A DNA stretch of 24,119 nt from Eubacterium sp. (lineage in GTDB: Bacteria; Bacillota_A; Clostridia; Lachnospirales; Lachnospiraceae). Positions 1 to 8,289 of this stretch are shown here, one piece after another. Under the pieces are notes generated by a model, which did no database searches, was not told the origin of the DNA, and saw only the letters and a program-made list of their open reading frames with translations. Location: positions 1 through 24,119 of the forward strand of contig JAFVEX010000216.1 of NCBI GenBank assembly GCA_017475785.1, written 5' to 3'. The translations under genes and the position numbers were made by a program. Each line of letters starts with the position of its first letter. Positions within the stretch are counted from its first letter, which is position 1.

Positions 1-227
1 GGCCGCATATCTCCTTCATCTTCCCCCTGCATCATGCAGGAGCCGCCAAACGGAAGCAGCTTCAGGCAGTAGAGCGTCTCCTTCCCCTGAAAAGAAAGCA
101 GTCTGGGACCCATGCCCAGCGAAAACTCTTCTACCACAATATGATTTGCTTTTGCAAGCAAAAAGTGCCCCAATTCATGGAACAGAATCACGACACTTAA
201 TAAAATCAACGCGATGATAATCTTCAT
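1..227 (-). CDS. rseP: RseP-type intramembrane zinc metalloprotease (N-terminal part, cut by window edge)
   Basis: This is the first 75 or so residues of a site-2-protease family enzyme, which cleaves membrane-anchored substrates such as anti-sigma factors within the membrane. The first residues form a hydrophobic helix that carries the zinc-binding motif HELGH at residues 17-21. This is followed by an FSLGMGPRLL stretch and a CLKLLPFGG stretch, both typical of the family. The second zinc ligand (NxxPxxxLDG) and the PDZ domain lie outside the window. The ATG at 225-227 overlaps the dxr stop codon in an ATGA arrangement, so translation is probably coupled to dxr. The gene is the last visible member of the uppS-cdsA-dxr-rseP group, an order that is widely conserved in bacteria. 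The family assignment is secure from the motif and the context. Confidence 0.9.
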   Translation of the reverse strand, partial: MKIIIALILLSVVILFHELGHFLLAKANHIVVEEFSLGMGPRLLSFQGKETLYCLKLLPFGGSCMMQGEDEGDMR

Positions 228-1381
228 ACAGTATCAACCCACCTGCCGCGTATATACGCCCGCACTGCCTTCTCTGTCTCCAGAATTTCTTCCAGGCCAG
301 GATCGGCTGCAGCCGTGTGCCTTGCCATGGATTCTTCAATAATCTCATAAATATCGAGGAATCGGATTTTGTCGGCAAGAAACAGCGCGACAGCTTCTTC
401 ATTCGCGGCGTTAAAAACAGTTGGCATCGTTCCGCCGGTTCTGGAGGCCTGTACCGCAAGCGGCAGACCCCGGAATGTATCCGTATCCGGCTTCTCAAAT
501 GTTATTTCCCGCAATGTCTGGAAATCCAGGCGCGCGCCCGGCAGAAATCTTCGTTCCGGGTAAAACAGCGCGTACTGGATCGGCAGCCGCATATCCGGCG
601 TGCCCATCTGTGCCATGACAGCGCCGTCCGCAAATTCCACCATGGAGTGAATGATGCTTTTGGGCTGTACCACAACCTCAATCTGCTCCAGTGGAATATC
701 GAACAGCCATCTGGCTTCCATCACTTCCAGACCTTTATTGACCAGCGTAGCCGAGTCAATCGTGATTTTTGCGCCCATATTCCAGTTCGGATGCTTTAGC
801 GCGTCAGCCTTTGTGACATGCCGCAGATCCTCTGTGCCCCTGCCGCGGAACGGTCCGCCGGAAGCTGTGATAAGAAGTCTGGAAACCGCCTCGTGCCCAT
901 TTCCTCTCATGCACTGAAAAATCGCGGAATGCTCACTGTCTACAGGCAGAATCTGCACGCCATGCTGCTCCGCGAGGGGCATGATCAGATGTCCTGCCGT
1001 AACAAGTGTCTCCTTGTTCGCAAGCGCGATATCTTTACCTGCTTCGATCGCCGCCACTGTCGGGCGGATTCCGATCATTCCGACAATCGCAGTCACCAGA
1101 ATCTCTGCTTCCTGCATGGTGGCCAGCTCAATCAGTCCGTCCATGCCGGAAACAACCTTGCAGGCTGTGTCTGCGACACGCGTCTTCAGCTCCTGCGCCG
1201 CGTCCGCTTCATAAACGGCAGCCAGCTTTGGAGAAAACGCGCGGATCTGCTCTTCCAGAATGTCCAGATGATGCCCGCCTGCGCCGATGCCTACAATTTC
1301 GATTCCCTCATTACGGAGCGCGACGTCGATGGTCTGCAGGCCGATCGATCCGGTCGATCCGAGAATTGCTATTTTTTTCAT
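224..1381 (-). CDS. dxr: 1-deoxy-D-xylulose 5-phosphate reductoisomerase
   Basis: Dxr converts 1-deoxy-D-xylulose 5-phosphate to 2-C-methyl-D-erythritol 4-phosphate with NADPH, the committed step of the cytoplasmic MEP isoprenoid pathway. The NADPH-binding motif GSTGSIG lies at residues 8-14. The LANKE motif, the metal-binding PVDSEHSA segment and the NMGAKITIDSATLVNKGLEVMEA region all match the family. The protein is 385 residues from this start, a normal length. The frame stays open to a further ATG at 1441, but the family begins at MKKIAILGSTG, so I chose 1381; the ribosome binding site there (GGAAGAAG) is modest, and a start at 1411 is the alternative. It follows cdsA by about 52 bases and overlaps rseP by 4 bases. 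Confidence 0.96.
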   Translation of the reverse strand: MKKIAILGSTGSIGLQTIDVALRNEGIEIVGIGAGGHHLDILEEQIRAFSPKLAAVYEADAAQELKTRVADTACKVVSGMDGLIELATMQEAEILVTAIVGMIGIRPTVAAIEAGKDIALANKETLVTAGHLIMPLAEQHGVQILPVDSEHSAIFQCMRGNGHEAVSRLLITASGGPFRGRGTEDLRHVTKADALKHPNWNMGAKITIDSATLVNKGLEVMEARWLFDIPLEQIEVVVQPKSIIHSMVEFADGAVMAQMGTPDMRLPIQYALFYPERRFLPGARLDFQTLREITFEKPDTDTFRGLPLAVQASRTGGTMPTVFNAANEEAVALFLADKIRFLDIYEIIEESMARHTAAADPGLEEILETEKAVRAYIRGRWVDTV

Positions 1382-1433
1382 TTGAACAGCTTCTTCCGTT
1401 ATAACAGCCATTTGTGTCCATTCTGTGGTCTGA

Positions 1434-2246
1434 TCAGGCAATCAGGATCGCGGACAAAAAGTAAATAACCGGCGCGGTAAAAATGACACTGTCAAACCGG
1501 TCAAGCACGCCGCCGTGTCCTGGTATCAGTTTCCCGTAATCCTTGATTCCGACATTCCGCTTGATGGCGGAGGCGGCCAGATCTCCGACCATGGAAATCA
1601 GCGCGCCGACGCCGCAGATTGTTCCGTACGCAAGCACAGGCCCTTTCGTTGCCACTGCGTAAATAATGCCCAGCACAATCGCGCCGATTACACCGCCGAC
1701 GGCTCCCTCAACTGATTTTTTAGGGCTCAGCTCCGGCGCCATCTTCCGTTTCCCGAACAGCATGCCGACGCAGTAAGCGCAGGTATCACATCCCCAGGAG
1801 CAGAGAAAAATCAGCCATACATGAAACTTTCCGCCCGGCAGCATTCTTGTCTGGTAAATAAATGAAAGCATGACGCCTACGTAAACCAGTGCAAAAAAGC
1901 AGGCCATGACCTGTTCTGACCGGTATGCAGGCCACGCAAACACAAACACACACATCAGGATCATCAGCGCGGCAATCACGGCCAGAAGTTCATAAGATGG
2001 TGAGTCCAGAAGCAGCGCGGCGTAAAACAGCAGCACTCCCGCGTATCCCGCGATCTCGAGCTTTCCGAACTGAAACATCCCTGTTCTGTCCTGCTCTCCC
2101 CGCACTTTGCAGGCTCTGTACAGCTCAAACACGCCGATCAGAGACAGTGCAAGCACCGTAATATACAGCAGGACGCCTCCTTTAATAATCGTCAGAAGTG
2201 CCAGCAGGACAAGGATGATTCCGCTGATCAGTCTCGTAAAAAACAT
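1434..2246 (-). CDS. cdsA: Phosphatidate cytidylyltransferase (CDP-diacylglycerol synthase)
   Basis: CdsA makes CDP-diacylglycerol from phosphatidic acid and CTP, the branch point for bacterial phospholipids, and sits in the cytoplasmic membrane. The protein is about 270 residues with many hydrophobic segments. It ends in the family signature GHGGVLDRFDSVIFTAPVIY (near residues 238-257), whose aspartates bind metal. The frame opens at 2258, but the ATG at 2246 (protein start MFFTRLISGI) is better: a GGAG lies six bases upstream of it and CdsA proteins commonly begin this way. The gene lies between uppS and dxr. The stop codon is 52 bases upstream of the preferred dxr start, though it would overlap the alternative upstream dxr frame. 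Confidence 0.95.
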   Translation of the reverse strand: MFFTRLISGIILVLLALLTIIKGGVLLYITVLALSLIGVFELYRACKVRGEQDRTGMFQFGKLEIAGYAGVLLFYAALLLDSPSYELLAVIAALMILMCVFVFAWPAYRSEQVMACFFALVYVGVMLSFIYQTRMLPGGKFHVWLIFLCSWGCDTCAYCVGMLFGKRKMAPELSPKKSVEGAVGGVIGAIVLGIIYAVATKGPVLAYGTICGVGALISMVGDLAASAIKRNVGIKDYGKLIPGHGGVLDRFDSVIFTAPVIYFLSAILIA

Positions 2247-2272
2247 GCGTGACTCCATTTCGCCGGAGTGGA

Positions 2273-2989
2273 TTATTTTGCGTCGCCGAAGCGCCGCTCC
2301 CGGCCGTTGTAATAATCGATCGCCTTCTGCAGCTCCGCCTCATTAAAGGCAGGCCACGCGACATCCGTAAAATAATACTCCGTATATGCCATCTGCCAGA
2401 GCAGAAAATTGGAGATTCTCTGCTCGCCGCCGGTGCGGATCAGAAGATCCGGATCCGGAATTCCCGCCGTATCCAGGTAAGATTCCAGAATGTCCTCCCC
2501 CAGCTTTCCCCCGGCGAGCGCGTCATCGAGCAGACCGGCTTTCGCGTCTGCCGCGAGCCTGGTCATGGCGCGGGCGATCTCATCCCGCCCTCCGTAATTC
2601 AGGGCGATCTGGAAATCCATTTTATCATAATCCCGCGTCACAGCTTCCAGCGCGGCGATCCGCTCCTGAAGATCCTCCGGAAGTCCGGTCTTATCTCCGA
2701 TGATCCGGACGCGCATATGACGCTTATGCGCGCTTTTTTCAATTCGCTTCAGATATTTGCGAAACAAATTCATCAGCGTGCGAACCTCGTCTTCCGCCCG
2801 TTTCCAGTTTTCTGTGGAAAAGGCATAGACGGTAAGGTACCGCACGCCCAGATCCGCGATGTGGTTGCACATCCGCTCCAGCGTATCGGTACCTACAATA
2901 TGCCCATAGCTGCGCGGCATGCCGCGGCGTTTCGCCCAGCGTCCGTTGCCGTCCAGTATGATCGCAATATGATTTGGAAGCTTCTCCAT
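2273..2989 (-). CDS. uppS: Isoprenyl transferase (undecaprenyl diphosphate synthase type)
   Basis: This is a cis-prenyltransferase that extends farnesyl diphosphate with isopentenyl diphosphate to give the C55 carrier lipid for peptidoglycan and wall polymers. The N-terminus HIAIILDGNGRWAKRRGM holds the catalytic Asp of the DGNGRWA motif (residue 13). Further family blocks are YAFSTENWKR (residues 75-84), ALNYGGRDEI, and LLIRTGGEQRISNFLLWQMAY followed by the metal-binding FTDVAWPAF. At 238 residues it has the usual length. The start ATG overlaps the frr stop by one base (TGATG), which points to translational coupling. It supplies a lipid-linked pathway fed by the MEP enzyme Dxr encoded just downstream. 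Confidence 0.96.
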   Translation of the reverse strand: MEKLPNHIAIILDGNGRWAKRRGMPRSYGHIVGTDTLERMCNHIADLGVRYLTVYAFSTENWKRAEDEVRTLMNLFRKYLKRIEKSAHKRHMRVRIIGDKTGLPEDLQERIAALEAVTRDYDKMDFQIALNYGGRDEIARAMTRLAADAKAGLLDDALAGGKLGEDILESYLDTAGIPDPDLLIRTGGEQRISNFLLWQMAYTEYYFTDVAWPAFNEAELQKAIDYYNGRERRFGDAK

Positions 2990-3543
2990 CAGACTGTCAT
3001 GACCTCTTTTGTCTTTACGTCAATCGCTTCGTCTACCTTTTTGATAAACGAATCTGTCAGCTTCTGTGTCTCATTCTCAAGATCCTTGATTTCATCTTCA
3101 GAAACTTCGCTGGCCTTTTTCATCTTTTTAAAATTATCCATCGCGTCGCGGCGGATATTTCTGATCGCGACTTTGGCGTCCTCGCCTTTTTTCTTGACAT
3201 CCTTCGCGATTTCTTTTCTGCGCTCCTCGGTCAGCTCCGGGAATATCAGACGGATGACTTTTCCGTCATTATTCGGATTGATGCCCAAATTGGATGTCTG
3301 GATCGCCTTTGTGATATCCTTGATCAGATTCGGCTCCCACGGCTGAATCTGGATCATGCGCGCTTCCGGAACCGTCACGTTCGCCACCTGCTGAAGCGGC
3401 GTGGGCGTGCCGTAATAATTCACGGTGATCTTGTCCAGCAGATGCGGATTTGCGCGTCCCGCGCGGATTCCAGCCAGCTCACTGGCGAGATTCGAAATCG
3501 TCTTGTTCATCTTTGTCTCGTAACCCTCAATACGTGCATCCAT
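2989..3543 (-). CDS. frr: Ribosome recycling factor
   Basis: Frr works with EF-G to split ribosomes after translation termination. The 184-residue length and the long helical composition fit the family. Typical blocks are SELAGIRAGRANPHLLDKI near residues 20-38, VNYYGTPTPLQQVANV, and the charged ELTEERRKEIAKDVKKKGEDAKVAIRNIRRD stretch at about 115-146, written here in parts for orientation. The start ATG is preceded by AGGAGGGATCATATC, an excellent ribosome binding site. It lies 70 bases downstream of pyrH and runs directly into uppS. The identification is unambiguous. Confidence 0.97.
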   Translation of the reverse strand: MDARIEGYETKMNKTISNLASELAGIRAGRANPHLLDKITVNYYGTPTPLQQVANVTVPEARMIQIQPWEPNLIKDITKAIQTSNLGINPNNDGKVIRLIFPELTEERRKEIAKDVKKKGEDAKVAIRNIRRDAMDNFKKMKKASEVSEDEIKDLENETQKLTDSFIKKVDEAIDVKTKEVMTV

Positions 3544-3613
3544 GATATGATCCCTCCTGTTTTTTTGATAGCAAAAGATTCACTCGCAAAAGTATCAAAT
3601 TGACTGCCGGCTG

Positions 3614-4309
3614 TTACACCGTCACCCGCGTCCCCTGAACGCTGCCGCGCGCCGCGTTGATAATGCTGTCCTTGTCGTTCAGGCCAAATACCAGCATCGG
3701 CATGCGGTTCTCCAGCGCCAGAATCGACGCAGTCATATCTACTACCTTCAATTGTTTTTCCACTACTTCTTCGATGGACACCTCATCATAGCGCTTTGCC
3801 GCGGGATTTGTCTTCGGATCGTCATCGTAGACACCGTCTATCGCCTTGGCGAGCAGAATCGTGTCTGCCTCGATTTCAATCGCGCGGAGCACAGTCGCGG
3901 TATCCGTCGAAAAATACGGATGGCCTGTCCCGCCGGCAAAAAACAGCACCTTTCCCTGCGAAAAGCACCGGTTGCACCGGTCTTTTGAAAACGCTTTGGT
4001 CATACCGGTGATCTCCATCGGCGTCATGATGCTCGTGTCCATTCCCTGCGAGCGGAAAATCTCAGACGTGTAAATGCAGTTCATGACTGTCGCCAGCATG
4101 CCGATCTGATCCGCTTTTGTCCGGTCAATGGTATTGCTGGAACGCCCCCTCCAAAAATTACCGCCGCCGATGACAACCGCCACCTGGATTCCATCTTCTG
4201 TCAGCTGCTTCACCTGACGGGCGACTTCCGTCACGACCGACTCGTCAAACCCTGTCCCCTTCTCGCCGGCGAGCGCCTCGCCGCTTAACTTCAGCAAAAC
4301 CCGCTTCAT
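3614..4309 (-). CDS. pyrH: UMP kinase
   Basis: PyrH phosphorylates UMP to UDP, the entry to UTP and CTP. It belongs to the amino acid kinase fold and not to the eukaryotic UMP/CMP kinase fold. The N-terminus MKRVLLKLSGEAL holds the phosphate-binding lysine and glycine. The GGGNFWRG motif (residues 48-55), the FFAGGTGHPYFSTDTA UMP-binding loop and the DGVYDDDPK segment all match the bacterial hexameric enzyme. At 231 residues it is slightly short but normal. The start is preceded by AGGAGGAAAAT, and only 12 bases separate it from lysC upstream. In many bacteria rpsB and tsf precede pyrH; here lysC does. Confidence 0.97.
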   Translation of the reverse strand: MKRVLLKLSGEALAGEKGTGFDESVVTEVARQVKQLTEDGIQVAVVIGGGNFWRGRSSNTIDRTKADQIGMLATVMNCIYTSEIFRSQGMDTSIMTPMEITGMTKAFSKDRCNRCFSQGKVLFFAGGTGHPYFSTDTATVLRAIEIEADTILLAKAIDGVYDDDPKTNPAAKRYDEVSIEEVVEKQLKVVDMTASILALENRMPMLVFGLNDKDSIINAARGSVQGTRVTV

Positions 4310-4321
4310 ATTTTCCTCCTG

Positions 4322-5641
4322 TTACATCTGCGCGTCGACAAAGATCCGGTATATCGCCTTGATAGCTGCCTCAAAATCCCTTTTTTCGACGCCGATAATG
4401 ATATTCAGCTCCGAGGAACCCTGATCGATCATTTTGACATTTACATGCGCGTGCGCAAGCGCGGAAAAAATCCTTCCGGCCGTGCCGCGCAGGCGCTTCA
4501 TTCCGCGGCCGACGACCGCGATCAGCGCAAGATCCGATTCCAGTTCAATCAGATCCGGCTGAACTGCACGGTGAAGTCCGGCAATGATCGACTGCTCCTT
4601 CGGCACAAAATCATGTTCGTTTACGTAAACAGAGAAGGTGTCGATACCGGACGGCGTGTGCTCAAATGTCAGTCCCGCGTCTTCAAAGACCTGAAGAACC
4701 TTGCGGCCAAACCCGACTTCTGCATTCATCATGGCTTTCTCGATGGTAACCGACACAAACCCCTTCTTGCCGCCAATGCCGGTGATCGTGTATTTGGGCT
4801 TGTTGCAGGTGCCCTCGACGATCATCGTTCCGGGATCATCCGGCTGATTTGTGTTGCGGACATTGATCGGAATGCCTTCCCGGCGCAGCGGGAACACCGC
4901 GTCCTCATGCAGCACGGATGCTCCCATGTAGGACAGCTCGCGCATCTCCCGGTACGTGATCGTCGAGATCGGAACCGGATTTTTGATGACGTGCGGGTCT
5001 GCCATCAGGAAGCCCGAGACATCTGTCCAGTTTTCATACAGATCCGCGTGAACAGCCTTGGCAACCAGCGATCCGGTGATATCCGAGCCGCCTCGCGAAA
5101 AGGTCTGGATACTGCCGTCAGGCCTTGCTCCGTAAAAGCCCGGAACCACCGCGCGCTCTTCATCCCGCAGCCGCGCGCCCAGCTTCTTGTCCGTCGCGAT
5201 TCCGTCAAAATCACCTTCTTCTGAAAAACAGATGACCTCTGCAGCGTCCACAAACGGAATTCCAAGGTACGCCGCCATGACGATTCCATTCAGGTACTCA
5301 CCGCGGGATGCGGCGTAATCCTCCCCGGCACCTTCCCGGAATTTTTCTTCCAGAATTCTAAACTCTTCCTCCAGTGATATCTCCAGTTCCAAACCGTCAA
5401 TGATCTCCTGGTACCGCTCTTTGATATTTTTCAGTGTTTTCTCATATCTGGATCCATCCTGCACCTGCCGGTAACAGTCGTACAGCATGTCCGTGACCTT
5501 TACGTCGCCCCCGAAGCGCTTTCCCGGCGCAGACGGCACGACGTACCGGCGGTCTTCGTCCGCGCGGATGATCTCTCCAACCTTCATGAACTGCTCACTG
5601 CTGGCAAGGGAACTTCCGCCGAACTTTACTACTTTTTTCAT
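4322..5641 (-). CDS. lysC: Aspartate kinase (monofunctional, with ACT domains)
   Basis: Aspartate kinase makes 4-phospho-L-aspartate, the first step toward lysine, methionine, threonine and diaminopimelate for the cell wall. The N-terminus MKKVVKFGGSSLASSEQ is the family ATP/aspartate loop. The TFSRGGSDITGSLVAKA and NWTDVSGFLMADPHVI segments near residues 180-220 are substrate-binding blocks. The last 150 or so residues form the regulatory ACT region (for example GFVSVTIEKAMMN and LALIAVVGRGMKRLRGTAGR). The 439-residue length fits clostridial single-function enzymes. The ribosome binding site is AGGAGACAGGAACC before ATG. Which lysC paralogue this is, and whether lysine, threonine or both inhibit it, cannot be read from the sequence. 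Confidence 0.93.
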   Translation of the reverse strand: MKKVVKFGGSSLASSEQFMKVGEIIRADEDRRYVVPSAPGKRFGGDVKVTDMLYDCYRQVQDGSRYEKTLKNIKERYQEIIDGLELEISLEEEFRILEEKFREGAGEDYAASRGEYLNGIVMAAYLGIPFVDAAEVICFSEEGDFDGIATDKKLGARLRDEERAVVPGFYGARPDGSIQTFSRGGSDITGSLVAKAVHADLYENWTDVSGFLMADPHVIKNPVPISTITYREMRELSYMGASVLHEDAVFPLRREGIPINVRNTNQPDDPGTMIVEGTCNKPKYTITGIGGKKGFVSVTIEKAMMNAEVGFGRKVLQVFEDAGLTFEHTPSGIDTFSVYVNEHDFVPKEQSIIAGLHRAVQPDLIELESDLALIAVVGRGMKRLRGTAGRIFSALAHAHVNVKMIDQGSSELNIIIGVEKRDFEAAIKAIYRIFVDAQM

Positions 5642-5695
5642 GGTTCCTGTCTCCTGGTCCTTTACATTTCTTCTGAAACTGCTCTTGCGCAGTTC

Positions 5696-6274
5696 CTATC
5701 TATCATATCTGGTATGTTTTTTCTTTGCAAGCCTTCTGCGGCCCTTTTTCAGATAAACATATTTAATGTACCGGAATGTATCGTCCTCACCCCGGTCTCT
5801 TAACATCGCGAGAAGATATCCCAGATCCCGCTTGACATTTTTGTGAACAAACCACAGATTTTCCCTGCTCTTCTGGAAATATTCGTACGGCTTTCCTCTG
5901 TCGTAATCGCTGCCCAGATAGACTTTGCAGGCAGCGATACGGTCCATCACCATTTCCGCGATATACTTCCGCGGCATGGGCATTCCGCCGAGACCGTTTT
6001 TTGAATTCAGATCATAATCGATCCAGTACTCGAAATGATGCCTGTTTCGCCCCTTGTGATGCAGCCACGACAGCGAGACGCCTGTGTCCTCGCGCTCCGC
6101 GTTATTCGGGCTTCGGTTGCCCTGCCAGTACCTGCACCCCTTTGAAAACTCCGTCCAGGAATACTTGGAAAGATCGTGTGTCAGCCCCTGCCAGTAAAGC
6201 CCTGCCTTAAAGCAGTGCTTCATGACCAGAATGCGATGTTTGGTAATTGTCAGGAAATGCTGCCTGATATACAT
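5696..6274 (-). CDS. DUF5662-like protein with HD-type histidine motifs
   Basis: The function is unknown. The 192-residue protein resembles, from memory, the DUF5662 family, which is sometimes mislabelled as catalase. Visible features are KHCFKAGLYWQGLTHDLSKYS at residues 19-39 (written for its His20 and His33-Asp34), LHHKGRNRHHFEYW at 71-84 and an Asp at 111. The order His, His-Asp, His-His, Asp recalls HD-domain metal phosphohydrolases, but this is inference. The C-terminus (178-190) is strongly basic. It starts 10 bases after the GlgX-like gene ends, with GAGGG about eight bases before ATG, so the two are probably cotranscribed. No signal peptide or clear membrane segment is seen. Confidence 0.7.
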   Translation of the reverse strand: MYIRQHFLTITKHRILVMKHCFKAGLYWQGLTHDLSKYSWTEFSKGCRYWQGNRSPNNAEREDTGVSLSWLHHKGRNRHHFEYWIDYDLNSKNGLGGMPMPRKYIAEMVMDRIAACKVYLGSDYDRGKPYEYFQKSRENLWFVHKNVKRDLGYLLAMLRDRGEDDTFRYIKYVYLKKGRRRLAKKKHTRYDR

Positions 6275-6284
6275 ATGCGAGCCC

Positions 6285-8183
6285 TCAATTCTGCCCGGCG
6301 GCGCTCTCTTTACAGGAAACCAGAACCATGACAGACCGCGCGGGAACTGTCACAAACTTGCCGTCCGGCATCCCGGGATGATCAGCCCAGTTTTCCGGGT
6401 GGAAGCTGTCGGTCTCAGCCGTCGAGACAGCTGCCTTCCAGCGCAGTCCTTCAGGCAGATCAGGGAGCGCGAACATCTGCCCCTGCCAGTACATATTGTA
6501 GGCCAGGTACAGGAACTCGCCAGCCTCTGTTCCTTTGCTCTCCGCGTATGTGCCACAGTACATCAGCGCAAACGCGCTGCGCATCTCCTGGTCATCAATA
6601 TGCCACGCCATGTTTCCGTGGTAAGACAGATCCGGATAGCCGCACGCGCGGTAGTCCACCATCCGCATCGGAAGGTGCTGCCGCAGAATCGGGTGCCGCA
6701 TGCGGAACGCGACTGCGTCCGCAACGAAGCTGCGCAGCTCTCGCGCCGCCTTCGTCTTTTTCCAGTTCAGCCATCCGACCGGATTGTTCTGGCACCAGGC
6801 ATTGTTATTCCCATTCTGGCTGTTGCAGAACTCATCTCCGCCGTAAATCACCGGTGTACCCTGAGACGTCAGCAGCATCAGAAACGCATTGCGCAGCTGC
6901 TGCGCGCGCAGGCGGTTGACCGCGCGCTTTCCGGTCGGCCCCTCCGTGCCGCAGTTCCAGGAAATATTGTCCGCGATACCGTCCTGATTGTTTTCTCCGT
7001 TCAGATCGTTGTGCTTCTCGTTGTAAGATACCATGTCGTACATCGTCATGCCGTCATGATCCGCGAAGAAATGAAGACATGCCAGACGCTCGCGGTTGCA
7101 GGTCAGGAAGTAACGCGCGCCGCCAGACGCGCCCAAATCCCCTTTCAGGAACCGCCGCATCCCGTACTGATACTCCTGATTCCACTCCGCCAGATTGTGA
7201 ATCAGCGGTTTTCCTCCCTGATAAATCCGGTTTTCATCATAATTTACATAGAAAATCTTCGTCCAGGAAAGAAGCGGATCACTTTCCACCGCGTGAATCC
7301 AGTCGCCGTATCCGACCAGATGAAATCCGTCCAGATTAAAAACCAGACGCCAGTAGTGGAGAATATTGACGACCTTCCATCCAGGCACTGTGCTGTCGAA
7401 ATAAAACTCCGGAATACACTCGATGCCATTGTCATGCAGCGCGTCTACCAGCATGCCGAATTCTCGGATCGGATCGTCCGTCGCGCAGTACGCGCCCCGG
7501 GGCGCGTAATAATATCCGTCGGCATAGCCCCAGTAGTTCTTCCGTTCTTCCGCAGCCTGCTGGTTCAGCACAGAATAAACCGCTTCTGATTCAGGCATCC
7601 CCTGTATCTGCGGCAGCTGTTTACGGCGCGGGACCTCATAAAATTCATAAACCGGCATCAACACCAGCGAAGTCACGCCGAGTTTTTTCAGATAGGGAAT
7701 CTTTTCCCGCACGCCGGTAAACGTACCCGGATGGCGCACGCCGGAGCCCGTGTCAGCGGTGAATCCCCTGACGTGAATCTTATAACAGATCATATCCCGG
7801 TAAAGAATCTCCAGAGGGGCGGTTTCCACCCGGTAATCCGAATCAATCTGACACCGCACCAGCTCTCTCCCGTCCGCGTCCGGATAACGTTTCAGCACCC
7901 TTGCAAACGGATCGGGCTGCTCCTCTCCGTCAATCCGGTATGTATATTCAAATTGCAGATCTCCCGGGAGCGAAATGTGTACGGCATCAACCAGCCCGGT
8001 CTTGTTCTGATCCAGCATCTCAACGATCTGGAACGGTTCTGCAGCGCCAGGATGATACAGCAGCACCTCGACCTTCTCATCTCCCCTGACGTTCAGGGAA
8101 AAATTTACGCCGCGCCGGTTTCTGGATACACCCATCTGCAGGGGGGTGCCACGCTTCACAGGATATGTTTCTGTTTTCATCAT
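6285..8183 (-). CDS. GlgX/isoamylase-like GH13 protein with apparently lost catalytic residues
   Basis: This 632-residue protein has a CBM48-like N-terminal domain (about 10-110) and a GH13 barrel related to glycogen debranching enzyme GlgX. The relationship is clear in the C-terminal half: ADHDGMTMYDMVSYNEKHN at 374-392 followed by NGENNQDG, and QGTPVIYGGDEFCNSQNGNNNAWCQ at 441-465. The central catalytic part differs. The usual region I DVVxNH is replaced by CIPEFYFD (256-263). The usual region II GFRFD is GFHLV (286-290), so the nucleophile Asp is Val. No clear region III acid/base Glu is seen near 307-322, and the loop after region I looks shortened. It may be a carbohydrate-binding or regulatory pseudoenzyme. 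The start has GGAGGAAAGCATA upstream. No signal peptide is seen. Confidence 0.85.
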   Translation of the reverse strand: MMKTETYPVKRGTPLQMGVSRNRRGVNFSLNVRGDEKVEVLLYHPGAAEPFQIVEMLDQNKTGLVDAVHISLPGDLQFEYTYRIDGEEQPDPFARVLKRYPDADGRELVRCQIDSDYRVETAPLEILYRDMICYKIHVRGFTADTGSGVRHPGTFTGVREKIPYLKKLGVTSLVLMPVYEFYEVPRRKQLPQIQGMPESEAVYSVLNQQAAEERKNYWGYADGYYYAPRGAYCATDDPIREFGMLVDALHDNGIECIPEFYFDSTVPGWKVVNILHYWRLVFNLDGFHLVGYGDWIHAVESDPLLSWTKIFYVNYDENRIYQGGKPLIHNLAEWNQEYQYGMRRFLKGDLGASGGARYFLTCNRERLACLHFFADHDGMTMYDMVSYNEKHNDLNGENNQDGIADNISWNCGTEGPTGKRAVNRLRAQQLRNAFLMLLTSQGTPVIYGGDEFCNSQNGNNNAWCQNNPVGWLNWKKTKAARELRSFVADAVAFRMRHPILRQHLPMRMVDYRACGYPDLSYHGNMAWHIDDQEMRSAFALMYCGTYAESKGTEAGEFLYLAYNMYWQGQMFALPDLPEGLRWKAAVSTAETDSFHPENWADHPGMPDGKFVTVPARSVMVLVSCKESAAGQN

Positions 8184-8289
8184 TATGCTTTCCTCCGAAG
8201 ATAATCAGGCGATTTTGATTTATGTCAATGAAGTGAAAATGATTTTTGCAGCACCTTAGAAGGGCACTCCGGCATGGCGCCGGCGTTCT

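Noticed and set aside
2249..3346. 365-codon open frame on the plus strand
   Set aside because: It is antisense to uppS and frr, both of which are certain; no motif or ribosome binding site supports it.
6222..7589. 455-codon open frame on the plus strand
   Set aside because: It lies entirely opposite the well-supported GlgX-like and DUF5662 genes, has a composition rich in Arg, His and Val without recognisable motifs, and looks like an antisense shadow.
8184..8289. GC-rich inverted repeat (CCGGC/GCCGG) after xth as a terminator
   Set aside because: The stem is only five base pairs and no U-run follows it on the minus strand.
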